Source: Ferrimonas lipolytica
Lineage (GTDB): Bacteria; Pseudomonadota; Gammaproteobacteria; Enterobacterales; Shewanellaceae
DNA length: 64,000 nucleotides
NCBI RefSeq assembly: GCF_012295575.1
Contig: NZ_CP051180.1
Location: 3,410,001 to 3,474,000 of the forward strand
Reading direction: 5' to 3'
Shown here piece by piece: positions 1 through 7,654 of the stretch. The notes under the pieces are model-generated. The model saw only the letters and a program-made list of their open reading frames with translations, made no database searches and was not told the DNA's origin. The translations under genes were made by a program, and so were the position numbers. Position 1 is the first letter of the stretch. The number at the start of each line of letters is the position of its first letter.

Positions 1-434
1 TCGGCTGTAAGCGCTGTATGAAAGCGTGTCCTTATGGGGTGATAAGCTTTAACAAGAGCAAACCCCACCGCAATTGGCAAGATGACTCGGCATTAATCGC
101 CAAAGGAACCTCGTCACCATACGAAGTTCTGCGACAAACCGGCGCCAAGTCTTCGCCGCACGCCAACCCTGAGCGGGGTGACACCTACCCAGTACAGCGA
201 CGTCGTCGTACTGTGGAAAAGTGCACCGGTTGTGATCACCGCCAAGCGGTTGGGCTCAACCCAGCTTGTGTTGATGCATGCCCATCGGGCGCCCGCATTA
301 TTGGTGATTTGAACGATCCAAACAGCGAAGTAAACCGCTTGATTAAGTTGCACAACGCTAAGGTATTGCAACCAGAAGCGGGTACCAAACCGAACGTGTA
401 TTACATTCGTAGCTTCGGTGTACGCAACGCTTAA
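1..434 (+). CDS. 4Fe-4S dicluster electron-transfer subunit of a molybdopterin oxidoreductase (3' part only)
   Basis: The gene enters from the left edge; the frame is open from base 3 and ends in TAA at 432-434. The visible part holds two cysteine clusters typical of the DmsB/PsrB/NrfC-type four-cluster ferredoxin subunit: CKRCMKACP at the very start and CTGCDHRQAVGLNPACVDACP in the second half. Such subunits pass electrons between a quinol-oxidising membrane anchor and a molybdopterin catalytic subunit in the periplasm. The spacing CxxC-x11-CxxxCP and the following ARIIGDLNDP stretch are family hallmarks. The catalytic subunit would lie to the left, outside the window. The text resembles the ArrB (respiratory arsenate reductase) branch, and the next gene carries an ArsC domain, but tetrathionate or polysulfide reductase subunits share the same motifs, so the substrate is not decided. 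Confidence 0.85.
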   Translation, partial: GCKRCMKACPYGVISFNKSKPHRNWQDDSALIAKGTSSPYEVLRQTGAKSSPHANPERGDTYPVQRRRRTVEKCTGCDHRQAVGLNPACVDACPSGARIIGDLNDPNSEVNRLIKLHNAKVLQPEAGTKPNVYYIRSFGVRNA

Positions 435-450
435 CCGCGCGGAACGATAC

Positions 451-480
451 AATCAGATGCCATACCATTGGTATCTGGTT
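451..480 (+). other. 12-bp-stem hairpin after the iron-sulfur gene
   Basis: Bases 451-462 pair with 469-480 (two G-T wobbles) around a 6-base loop. The hairpin starts 17 bp after the stop codon and has no T-run behind it. It could protect the 3' end of the mRNA or pause polymerase before the terminator at 503. Confidence 0.5.
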
Positions 481-502
481 GTCTAAAGCAACGGTCAGAT
501 AA

Positions 503-535
503 GTCCGAGCTGCCTGCTAGCGCTTGGACTTTTTA
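503..535 (+). terminator. Rho-independent terminator
   Basis: GTCCGAGC (503-510) pairs with GCTTGGAC (522-529), followed by TTTTT. It closes the operon ending with the iron-sulfur subunit and separates it from the ArsC-ArsR gene. Confidence 0.8.
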
Positions 536-669
536 TTTCGTGTTACAATCATCTAGATAACAGCACTCCTACCCCAATTTGACCACGTGAGAGATGATAA
601 AACCTCGTCAGGTTAGCCTTTAGGTTTGCACTATTTCACCTTATCGATAGCAATCAAGTACCCAAGCTC

Positions 670-1383
670 ATGAGCCAAAGCATTCTATTTTTATGTACCG
701 GAAACTCTGCCCGTTCACAATTGGCGGAAGCCGTGGCTCGACAAAAGTTAGGCAGCAAATTTGATATCGCCAGTGCTGGTACTCGGCCTGAGTCGGTCGA
801 TTCAAGAACCCTCGAAGTGTTGGCTAATGCGGGTTACGACAGCAGCGGCTTAAACGCGAAACACATCGACCAATTTGCTGATCGAACATTCGATTTCGTT
901 ATTACCTTGTGTGAGCAGGCTAGCGCTGAATGCGGCAGTTTTCCTAATGCGGAACAAACCTTAGCGTGGAACCTAGCAGACCCTAAAGATCAGCCCGGTA
1001 TTGCCCTGTTTGAGCAAGCACTCACTGAGATTGAACAACGTGTACAACGCTTTTGTCAGATCCACTGCTACCAAGCCAAAGATCTGCAAACGGTCGTTCG
1101 CTTCCAAAAAACCCTAGGGGAAGCATTGCGCCTTAGCTGTGTATTGATGCTGCACCAGCAAGAAGAACTATGTGTCAGCGATTTCGTCAATGCGCTGCAA
1201 CAGGTACAACCCAAAATCTCCCGCTGCTTAGCGCAATTGAAGCAACAAAAGGTGGTTATTGACCGCCGTCAGGGTCAAAAAATCTTCTATCGTTTAGCCC
1301 CAGAGTTAGAGCAGTGGCAGCGAGATATCATCAAGGTCTTGGCCAACAGCCATGCCGTCAGCCTGCGCCCACAGCAGTGCTAA
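670..1383 (+). CDS. ArsC-ArsR fusion: thioredoxin-type arsenate reductase domain with C-terminal ArsR HTH
   Basis: 237 aa. Residues 1-135 form a low-molecular-weight tyrosine phosphatase fold with the P-loop CTGNSAR (C9-x5-R15), a DP loop at D104-P105, and two further cysteines, C81 and C88. The spacing C9/C81/C88 is that of thioredoxin-coupled arsenate reductases (Bacillus/S. aureus ArsC), in which these three cysteines relay a disulfide. Residues 140-215 form an ArsR-type winged helix with PKISRCLAQL as recognition helix and IDRRQGQKIFYRL as wing. The As(III)-binding ELCVCDLC motif of classical ArsR is reduced to ELCVSDF, so sensing must differ or use other cysteines (C157, C168, C186, C237). 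The gene may code a self-contained arsenate reductase plus repressor, but neither activity is shown. It stands alone between terminators with only a weak ribosome site. Confidence 0.82.
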   Translation: MSQSILFLCTGNSARSQLAEAVARQKLGSKFDIASAGTRPESVDSRTLEVLANAGYDSSGLNAKHIDQFADRTFDFVITLCEQASAECGSFPNAEQTLAWNLADPKDQPGIALFEQALTEIEQRVQRFCQIHCYQAKDLQTVVRFQKTLGEALRLSCVLMLHQQEELCVSDFVNALQQVQPKISRCLAQLKQQKVVIDRRQGQKIFYRLAPELEQWQRDIIKVLANSHAVSLRPQQC

Positions 1384-2084
1384 ATTAACTTGGTGTTTAC
1401 CATGCTGGTGGCACTAGTTCGTTAACTGTCAGTCCGGCATCAACAATGATTAAGGGTGCCGCTGCAACTGCCGTTTGTGAACACAGATAATCTTGGCTTT
1501 GGGTTTCCCTATAGCAGCTTAAACCCATGCATTTTGCGCAGACTAAGTTTGGTTAAAAGACTACACAACGGTCTAATTTACCTAGACAAGTCTACAAATT
1601 TAACCGCATTCGGTAGCCCCAAAAGCGACCGTCATGCAAAGCATGTGAGTTAATCATTCGTTACAACACATGCAACCACTGATGACTACTTTAACATGGT
1701 GCCGTTGCAACAACGGCAAGCGAATTAACGTTGCAGCAAATACAATGGCTATTGATAGTAATAAAACCATTTAATCAAATGTCATCAAAAATCGCTTCGA
1801 AACTGAATTAAATACAATGAATCGAGCCTAATAACAGACTATTTTAAGCATGAACAAAGCTTACTTGGAAATAACTAAACGGGGGTTTTAACCGCCAGTG
1901 AAATACTTTCGATCGCGCATTATTTAACATGCGGATGACGGTCACAGTTTCGCACAACAGGTAGGCAACATTTAGGTAACAGCCGCAGAACTGAGATGAC
2001 ACTCACTGTTCTAAGTTCATTTTTGAGTGAAGATTATTTCTCTAAGCACTTACGTTATCTCCAAACATAATTAAAAATAGATCA
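1384..2084. other. 700-bp AT-rich intergenic region without a convincing gene
   Basis: A 65-codon GTG frame at 1456-1653 has no Shine-Dalgarno sequence and no recognisable protein character. The only clear structure is a perfect 7-bp hairpin GCCGTTG-CAA-CAACGGC at 1701-1717, without a T-run. The region could hold a decayed gene or long leader sequences. Confidence 0.5.
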
Positions 2085-2714
2085 ATGCAAGTTAATAAAA
2101 TAAAAAGAACTCTGTCTATCATCACTTCGCTCGCGTTTATGACCTATTGGACATTCGCGGTGCGCATTGTTGATGGTGTTGTAATTGGTCCAAATACATT
2201 ATCAATGGCATTTGCTGGCGAGAGTATTCTTGGTGAACCAGTCCAAAGTGTTGCCGCCGCATGGACGTTAGCGGCTGCAGTTATTCTATTTTTAATCCAT
2301 CACTGTTGGGTAAAGGCTCCGGTGATCTGGCACTTTCTACAAAAGAACGGCAATCATGCCTCCCGACTGGGCGAAACCTGGAACGGCGTAAAATTGGCTC
2401 AAGGGCTGTGCTGTTTAACAGGCATGATGATGGTCACTATCTATACCTCTCGCTTGGCCGTTTCTATAATTGTATCTGCCATTGAAAGTCCGATGGCCGC
2501 AGCAGCTCACGCCTTTACGTCACAAAGCTCACAGATGATTATCTTGCTAACGTCACAAGTGGTTGCTATCCACCTCACATCAGTGATGTATCTGTTATAC
2601 AAAAAGTGGCCCAAAGAGGGCACGATTGCGGTTAAACGTCGTTACTTACTGTTCAGTGGTGGCAGCGTCGGTGTGATAATGGCACTGGCTCATTACCACC
2701 TGATTTTTAAGTAG
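2085..2714 (+). CDS. Unknown multi-pass inner-membrane protein
   Basis: 209 aa, not recognised. About five hydrophobic segments can be seen, near residues 10-28, 55-75, 103-128, 148-170 and 187-207, joined by short polar loops with basic residues (VKAPVIWHFLQKNGNHASR; YKKWPKEGTIAVKRRY) that suggest cytoplasmic sides. There is no catalytic or cofactor motif. It is isolated by 700 bp upstream and converges with the MBL-fold gene. The start ATG has a poor ribosome site, but no alternative start fits better. The leader is AT-rich. Real protein likely from length and membrane pattern; function unknown. Confidence 0.65.
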   Translation: MQVNKIKRTLSIITSLAFMTYWTFAVRIVDGVVIGPNTLSMAFAGESILGEPVQSVAAAWTLAAAVILFLIHHCWVKAPVIWHFLQKNGNHASRLGETWNGVKLAQGLCCLTGMMMVTIYTSRLAVSIIVSAIESPMAAAAHAFTSQSSQMIILLTSQVVAIHLTSVMYLLYKKWPKEGTIAVKRRYLLFSGGSVGVIMALAHYHLIFK

Positions 2715-2759
2715 TAACCTTCCAAGCCCCGGCAGGCACCGTCAACTGAGGGTGTTGTG

Positions 2760-3524
2760 CTATTTGTGCTCAGCGTGTTCACTGCGACTTAGGGAGTTCT
2801 GAAACTTTAACTTGATTGCTCGCCAATGAGTTTTAGGCACCTTGGGCGTTTCAACAGCAAAGCAGCGATGATGGGGTTCAGTAGCGATTTCACCGCCATG
2901 GGCTAGCAGTACCGCGGCCGGTTGCATCTGTTCCACTTTGGCCACGGAATCGCGGTAGCGATTGGGATAGAAGATGGGCCATGGGGTACGATAGTCATCA
3001 CGCACCTTAATAATAAGATCGGCCACATAGATACGATGGCTCGGCTGATGCCACAACGAAATATCGCCATTGGTGTGCCCTGGAGTAGCAACCACACTCC
3101 ACTCAGGAAATTGCGGCAAGTTGTCGCCATCAGCGACAACCAGATCAGGCCGTAGCGTGCGCTCGTACCAGATGTTCTTTAATGGACGCCCCATTCGATT
3201 GGCCATCCACAGCCCTAAGAATATGTCACTTAGGTGCATCAGCCAGCCATCAACCCCCTGATACCAGCTACGCTCGGTATAACCGGTAGCCACGACACAA
3301 CCAGTAAGTTGGCGTAATCGATGAGCGCCGCCAGCATGATCTGGGTGCATATGAGTCACCATCACCAGTCGAAGATCGGTAACGGGGCGCTTCAGCTCAT
3401 CGCGAACAAAACGCAGCACTGTACCAACATCAGCTCGGCAGCAACCATCAAGCAACATCACCCCTTGAGCGTACTCTGCGATGTAGATCGATTGGATATA
3501 GCCTTTTACCGTATGTAACTGCAT
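2760..3524 (-). CDS. Metallo-beta-lactamase-fold hydrolase
   Basis: 254 aa from the ATG at 3524. The metal signature THMHPDHAGG (HxHxDH) is followed by ATPGHTNGD, YVADLI and LLAHGGE, which supply the remaining His/Asp ligands of a binuclear zinc site, as in glyoxalase II-type and related thiolester or lactone hydrolases. There is no export signal, so it should act in the cytoplasm. Longer starts exist at 3545 and 3584, but they would run through the 40-bp inverted repeat at 3526-3565, which makes more sense as an operator or hairpin in front of the gene. It lies downstream of the tetR gene on the same strand, which suggests co-regulation with the flavocytochrome locus. Substrate not predictable. 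Confidence 0.85.
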   Translation of the reverse strand: MQLHTVKGYIQSIYIAEYAQGVMLLDGCCRADVGTVLRFVRDELKRPVTDLRLVMVTHMHPDHAGGAHRLRQLTGCVVATGYTERSWYQGVDGWLMHLSDIFLGLWMANRMGRPLKNIWYERTLRPDLVVADGDNLPQFPEWSVVATPGHTNGDISLWHQPSHRIYVADLIIKVRDDYRTPWPIFYPNRYRDSVAKVEQMQPAAVLLAHGGEIATEPHHRCFAVETPKVPKTHWRAIKLKFQNSLSRSEHAEHK

Positions 3525-3525
3525 C

Positions 3526-3565
3526 TGCACTATCAATTCAAACATTTGTTTAAATCGATAGTGCA
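3526..3565. promoter_or_regulatory. 40-bp near-perfect inverted repeat (candidate operator)
   Basis: The arms 3526-3545 and 3546-3565 match at 17 of 20 positions. The centre contains CAAACATTTGTTTA, which has the AAAC-N4-GTTT shape of TetR-family (PsrA-like) operators. It lies directly before the MBL gene start and after the tetR stop, without a T-run. It may be an operator or an mRNA hairpin. Confidence 0.5.
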
Positions 3566-3635
3566 GAAAAAACACCCAGATCACAAATGCGATTCTTCAG
3601 GCTGGAGCCATCAGCGACCACTTACATGCTAAGCA

Positions 3636-4379
3636 TTAGGCCTGTTGTTGCTCGATACAGCCTTGGCAGCTGTTGTGGCGGGCTCGATTTTGCTTATAGT
3701 ACAGGTGCACCCGCATGCCGATACGTTCAAACGTACTCAGCGTTAATGGCGTTTGCCATTGATAACGCGAGAACAACAGCTCTAATTGACGAAACAACAT
3801 CACCCGCGCCTCACGCAGATAGTTTTTCTCAATCAATTGGCTTTGTAACGCAGATAAGGCACCACTGAGGTAGAAGGTGATCCCTTGTGTCAGCTCTAGT
3901 ACCTCTTGCTCGGTTGCGATTAAGTCGCCACCGGTTACCGACTCTTCCAAAAACTGGGTTATCCAGCCCCAGTATTGATTGATGCGCTGTTTAAATACGG
4001 TGATTTTCTCTGGGCTGGCCAACGACCACACCATAGGATTTACCGCCACCTGCCGCACCATAAAAAAAGTTGGCGCAAAATGGATGGTTTCAAAGGTGAA
4101 GATTATCGGCAGTAGCACCTTTTCTAGGGCATTTAAATTGGGGTATTCCTGCAAGAAGCCACCAATATGGTTGGAGGTGGCGTTACGCAAAAAACTGCAA
4201 ACCAGCAGATCTTCTTTGCTTTCAAATAGCTTATAGAAAGAAGCATTGGCTACTTCGGCTTCTTTGGCTACCTGCGAAAACTTAAACGACACAATCCCTT
4301 GGGTTTCAATTAATCGTTCTGCAGTATCAAGCAGGTGATTACAGCGAGTCAGCTGGCAAGACGTTTGAGGACAATGCAT
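3636..4379 (-). CDS. TetR-family transcriptional regulator with cysteine-rich ends
   Basis: 247 aa. The N-terminal third carries the TetR helix-turn-helix (about residues 15-62): LLDTAERLIETQG, FSQVAKEAEVANASFYKLF and the conserved FESKEDLL. The rest is an all-helical ligand domain. Unusual are three cysteines at positions 3, 8 and 13, before the DNA-binding domain, and a CxxC at 238-241 at the C-terminus. It is divergent from the Tat flavoprotein gene across 359 bp that contain a perfect palindrome, and upstream of the MBL hydrolase on the same strand. The likely role is repressor of the flavocytochrome operon and itself. I recall a TetR gene beside a flavin/tetraheme pair in Shewanella, in line with this. 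The start has AGGCGG about 10 bp upstream. Confidence 0.88.
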   Translation of the reverse strand: MHCPQTSCQLTRCNHLLDTAERLIETQGIVSFKFSQVAKEAEVANASFYKLFESKEDLLVCSFLRNATSNHIGGFLQEYPNLNALEKVLLPIIFTFETIHFAPTFFMVRQVAVNPMVWSLASPEKITVFKQRINQYWGWITQFLEESVTGGDLIATEQEVLELTQGITFYLSGALSALQSQLIEKNYLREARVMLFRQLELLFSRYQWQTPLTLSTFERIGMRVHLYYKQNRARHNSCQGCIEQQQA

Positions 4380-4495
4380 TTGAGATATAACCGCCTAGGA
4401 GTGAATCGACATTATGCCTGAATCAATTAGCGCTTTAGTTATTCTGCAAGCTTTTGTGAGACACCACGACTTCCCCTGCAAAAAAGACGACAATC

Positions 4496-4530
4496 GATCA
4501 GCTGCAAGATAATTTATCTTGCAGCTGATC
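4496..4530. promoter_or_regulatory. Perfect 17+1+17 palindrome, candidate TetR operator
   Basis: The arm GATCAGCTGCAAGATAA (4496-4512) is repeated without error as its reverse complement at 4514-4530 around a single base. A one-base centre disfavours an RNA hairpin and favours a DNA site bound by a symmetric dimer or pair of dimers. It lies between tetR and the flavoprotein gene. The rest of the 359-bp region (4380-4738) holds no gene. Confidence 0.7.
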
Positions 4531-4541
4531 ACGCCCGAATG

Positions 4542-4569
4542 GATCGCAATCACCACAACAACTGCGATC
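4542..4569. promoter_or_regulatory. Second inverted repeat in the tetR-flavoprotein promoter region
   Basis: GATCGCA (4542-4548) and TGCGATC (4563-4569) are inverted copies 14 bp apart, just downstream of the long palindrome. Another TGATCGCG follows at 4571. They may be a second operator or a promoter-proximal activator site. Confidence 0.4.
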
Positions 4570-4738
4570 TTGATCGCGACTTACGCTGCCATTGCCGATT
4601 GTTTTAGCTCTCTGACCCACATTCACCCTCAATCCCGAGGCTATACCAGAAAATTTGTTCTTCGTGGTGGTCACTGTTGCCCTCAGCGCTAACGCGTAAC
4701 CTTGATTTCGAACTCAAAATAAATTGCAGGGTACCGTT

Positions 4739-6253
4739 ATGTCTAACAGACGTTCATTTCTAAAGCTATCTGCTGGCCTCGCCGCAGGTGGTTTAGCCGC
4801 TGGCCTATCATCCACCGCTAACGCCTCTGAATGCGTTGCCGACATCAAGTGGCACGAAGAGGTTGATCTTCTCGTTATCGGTTCTGGCTTTGCGGGTCAA
4901 TCGGTTGCAGTAAATGCCAACCGTGAAGGCTTGGGTAAAGTACTAGTTCTGGAAAAGATGCAGGTAATTGGTGGTAACTCCGCCATCAACGGCGGTTGGT
5001 TCGCGGTACCAAAGAACCCCGTTCAGTTAGCTCAAGGCATTAACGACGATAGCCCTGCAGAATTGGTAAAAGATCAGATGATCGCCGCTCGTGGTATGGG
5101 CAACGAACAGATGCTCACCAAGATCGCTAATGAAGCGCTGAACGCTTACAACATGTGTCTTGATGCCGGTGTAAAGTTTAAGAAAGACTTTAACATTCAG
5201 GTTGGTGGCCACAACAAAGCGCGTGCGGTTCGTGTAGAGCACGGTACCGGTGGCGACATCGTTACCAAGCTTTACGAAGCGGGTGTACGTGAAGGGGTTG
5301 ATTACCGCCTGCAGTACAAGGTGGAAGATTTCATCATGAATGGCAACGAGATCGAAGGCGTTGTGGTTCGTCGTGGTTACCGCTTCCCAGATGAAAGCAC
5401 CGGTGAACTTATCAATATCCGCGCCAACAAAGGTGTGGTGCTGGCGACAGGTGGCTTCACTCGCAACATGGAGCTGCGCGCAGCAGTTGACCCGTCACTG
5501 GATCCGTCATTGGATTGCACCAACCACTTAGGTGCTACCGGCGAAGCCACGCTAACGGCGATGGCCCACGGTGCTTTACCAGTTCATATGAACATGATCC
5601 AAACCGGTCACTGGGGTTCACCAGATGAAGGCGGTTTTGGTTGGTCTAACGCTTTGCTGTCTATTGGCTGGCACAAAGGTATCGCAGTTAACCCAACTAC
5701 CGGTACCCGCATCATGGATGAGCGTGCTGACCGCTTAACGTGTTCTACCGCGATCATGGCCTGTCGCCATAAAGACGGTTCGCCAGCTTACCCATTGGTA
5801 TTCTTCAATAAGAATGACCACCTAGGCGATGCCCGCGTCACTCGCGCGGTACGTGATGAAATGGCATGGGAGATGGATTCTCTGGAACAGATGGCAGACA
5901 AGTTCAATGTGCCTCTGGCGCAGTTAAAAGCCACCGTTAAACAGTGGAACGACTATGTAGCGAAGAGCGAAGATCCTGACTTCAACCGTAAAATGGATAC
6001 CGCCGTTAAGCTCAAAGCCCCTTTTGTGGTTTCCCGTGTGTGGCCAAAAGTGCACTACTGCATGGGCGGTTTAAAAACCGATATCGATGGTCGCGTTGTT
6101 AATGCTCGCACCATGAAACCAATCAAGAGCCTTTACGCTGCTGGCGAAGTTATTGGTGGCGTACACGGCCACGCTCGCTTGAGCTCTTGTGCTTGTCTTG
6201 AAGGCCTAGCAATGGGCTTCATCCTTCCTAAATCGATCAAAGCTGACGCTTAA
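4739..6253 (+). CDS. Tat-exported flavoprotein subunit of a fumarate-reductase-like flavocytochrome c
   Basis: 504 aa from ATG 4739, which has AGGG seven bases upstream; a TTG at 4724 is less likely. Residues 1-30 form a Tat signal (NRRSFLK, hydrophobic stretch, ANAS), so the FAD enzyme is exported folded. The FAD-binding GSGFAG is at 48-53, with the later MQVIGGNSAINGGWFAVP region. The C-terminal half follows the FccA/urocanate-reductase fold: HYCMGG supplies the conserved His, GVHGHARL the conserved Arg. The family's usual RLGGNA is RLSSCACLE here, and the substrate region (QTGHWGSPDE) differs from fumarate reductases, so another enoate (acrylate, cinnamate, urocanate or similar) is more likely. 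Electrons should come from the tetraheme cytochrome encoded 13 bp downstream. The TetR gene is divergent. Confidence 0.9.
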   Translation: MSNRRSFLKLSAGLAAGGLAAGLSSTANASECVADIKWHEEVDLLVIGSGFAGQSVAVNANREGLGKVLVLEKMQVIGGNSAINGGWFAVPKNPVQLAQGINDDSPAELVKDQMIAARGMGNEQMLTKIANEALNAYNMCLDAGVKFKKDFNIQVGGHNKARAVRVEHGTGGDIVTKLYEAGVREGVDYRLQYKVEDFIMNGNEIEGVVVRRGYRFPDESTGELINIRANKGVVLATGGFTRNMELRAAVDPSLDPSLDCTNHLGATGEATLTAMAHGALPVHMNMIQTGHWGSPDEGGFGWSNALLSIGWHKGIAVNPTTGTRIMDERADRLTCSTAIMACRHKDGSPAYPLVFFNKNDHLGDARVTRAVRDEMAWEMDSLEQMADKFNVPLAQLKATVKQWNDYVAKSEDPDFNRKMDTAVKLKAPFVVSRVWPKVHYCMGGLKTDIDGRVVNARTMKPIKSLYAAGEVIGGVHGHARLSSCACLEGLAMGFILPKSIKADA

Positions 6254-6266
6254 GGGAACCCTAATC

Positions 6267-6629
6267 ATGAAAAAATTAGCACTGATTTTGGCTATGGCCC
6301 TGTCCACCTCCGCGTACGCTGGCGAACTGGTAGATGTAGATAAAGGCATGCAAGGCCGCATGAACCACGAAATGTTGTACGCCGACGATTGTGAAGCTTG
6401 CCACACCGGCGATGCCAAGAAGTTCGTTGATGACAGCTCTTGTATTGCTTGTCACGGCGAGATCAACGAGATTGAGCTTGATACCGAAAAGCTGGTAATG
6501 CCAGAGGCGAATCCGCATAAGAGCGTGCACTACAATCAAGGCGCAAGCTGCCTAGCTTGTCACGCCGAGCACCAAACCAAAAAACCGGTTTGCTCTGAGT
6601 GCCACCGCACTTGGTTTGATGAGATGTAA
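6267..6629 (+). CDS. Periplasmic tetraheme cytochrome c, heme subunit of the flavocytochrome
   Basis: 120 aa. A Sec signal peptide (MKKLALILAMALSTSAYA) precedes a small domain with four CxxCH motifs at residues 42-46, 59-63, 95-99 and 109-113, matching the tetraheme domain fused to the flavin domain in FccA of Shewanella. Here the two parts are separate chains: the flavoprotein uses Tat, the cytochrome uses Sec. It follows the flavoprotein by 13 bp with an AGGG ribosome site, so the pair is co-transcribed. It would collect electrons from CymA-like quinol dehydrogenases in the periplasm and hand them to the FAD subunit. Extra histidines (H34, H84, H88, H102) can serve as distal heme ligands. 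Confidence 0.92.
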   Translation: MKKLALILAMALSTSAYAGELVDVDKGMQGRMNHEMLYADDCEACHTGDAKKFVDDSSCIACHGEINEIELDTEKLVMPEANPHKSVHYNQGASCLACHAEHQTKKPVCSECHRTWFDEM

Positions 6630-6637
6630 TGCTTAAT

Positions 6638-6660
6638 AGGAGGTCGCTAGCCGGCCTCCT
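6638..6660 (+). terminator. Hairpin terminator after the cytochrome gene (weak T-run)
   Basis: AGGAGGTCG (6638-6646) pairs with CGGCCTCCT (6652-6660), one wobble, 5-base loop. It is followed by CTTACTTT only, so read-through into the cupin gene is possible. Confidence 0.6.
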
Positions 6661-6753
6661 CTTACTTTCCCCTTTGTATAAATCAATTTTTGCGCTGCGC
6701 TCGTGAGCCAATCCTAATAACTCAGTGAGTGTGGTGAGTTGTGGATTAAAGTT

Positions 6754-7485
6754 ATGAAAAAGATTGCCTTCACTGTTGCGCTGCTCATGTCTGCGGGCGC
6801 TCAAGCCAACGCCCATTTAGAGCACGTTCAACTACCTTACCAGCAAGCCACCATCATCCCATTCGATGCATCACCGTTCTCGCCTCAAGACACCATGCCA
6901 GAGCAGTGTCGAGATCCACTAGTAGAGCAATACATCGCTGACTGGGAAGCGGGTAAGATCGACTTCAACAGCATTCAAGCCAACGACAGCATCGCTGTCG
7001 ATCAGCGCTTTTGTAAGTCGATGGATGATGCCGGCAACATTGTTGAAGCAACCGACTGTAAACTAGAAAACGCGCCGGTAGGTTACCTGTGGAAAGAGTT
7101 GTCTGACTCGCCAGTGGTTATCGGCATTACCAACGGTGGCAAGTCCGATCACAATCCTCATTTCCACGGTCAACCTGAGTGTTACTACGCGGTTTCTGGC
7201 CGTGCACGTACCTTGGCCGATGGCGAGTACAAATGGATGGAGACAGGCAGCTACTTCTACATCCCTGGCCATACCATTCACAACACCCCAATCACCGAAG
7301 ATGAAGGCTTTGGAGTGATGTATTGGTACCCGAAAAACGCTCACTTTGATGGCTTTAAATACTATTGGAAGGACGATGTGAAATATCTCCGCCCCGCCGA
7401 AGACGCATTCGAGCGAGTTAACCGCTTGCGTAAAGCCGCAATGAGCTTAAAACCATACGGCGAAAACGAAGAACGTTTTAAGTAA
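6754..7485 (+). CDS. Exported cupin-domain protein of unknown substrate
   Basis: 243 aa from ATG 6754 (a GTG at 6739 would add five residues before the signal). Residues 1-20 form a Sec signal peptide ending AQANA. A single cupin barrel holds motif 1, HFHGQPE (H136, H138, E142), and motif 2, GSYFYIPGHTIHN (H173/H176), the normal four ligands for Fe, Zn, Mn or Ni. Four cysteines (52, 87, 102, 143) could form disulfides in the periplasm. The HxHxxxExYxVxxG text also occurs in cupin DMSP lyases, and an acrylate-reductase-like flavocytochrome lies upstream, so a lyase that releases the acceptor is conceivable; the protein is shorter than DddY and I cannot assign it. It is probably part of the same TetR-controlled locus. 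Confidence 0.8.
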   Translation: MKKIAFTVALLMSAGAQANAHLEHVQLPYQQATIIPFDASPFSPQDTMPEQCRDPLVEQYIADWEAGKIDFNSIQANDSIAVDQRFCKSMDDAGNIVEATDCKLENAPVGYLWKELSDSPVVIGITNGGKSDHNPHFHGQPECYYAVSGRARTLADGEYKWMETGSYFYIPGHTIHNTPITEDEGFGVMYWYPKNAHFDGFKYYWKDDVKYLRPAEDAFERVNRLRKAAMSLKPYGENEERFK

Positions 7486-7513
7486 TCACCACATCGCTAA
7501 ACTTAAAATCATT

Positions 7514-7537
7514 AACGCCCGCCATTGCGGGCGTTTT
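7514..7537 (+). terminator. Rho-independent terminator after the cupin gene
   Basis: AACGCCCGC (7514-7522) pairs with GCGGGCGTT (7527-7535) around CATT and is followed by TT. A standard strong hairpin. Confidence 0.88.
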
Positions 7538-7654
7538 ACGTTGCCACGAGTGTGATCTAACCACCGTGACGACAATACAAAATGAACTAACTTATTCTCA
7601 GGCTATCCACCTTTTACCAAAACAAAATGGCTCAATAACTAAGGAACATCTTAG

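Noticed and set aside
1456-1653. 65-codon GTG open frame in the 700-bp intergenic region
   Set aside because: No ribosome site, no recognisable protein features, and the amino acid content looks like chance translation.
1701-1717. Perfect small hairpin considered as integron attC or attachment site
   Set aside because: There are no attC core sites (RYYYAAC/GTTRRRY) in proper arrangement, no integrase and no cassette genes.
6754-7485. Firm naming of the cupin as DMSP lyase
   Set aside because: Cupin motifs alone do not set substrate, the length is unlike DddY, and no other ddd gene is nearby.
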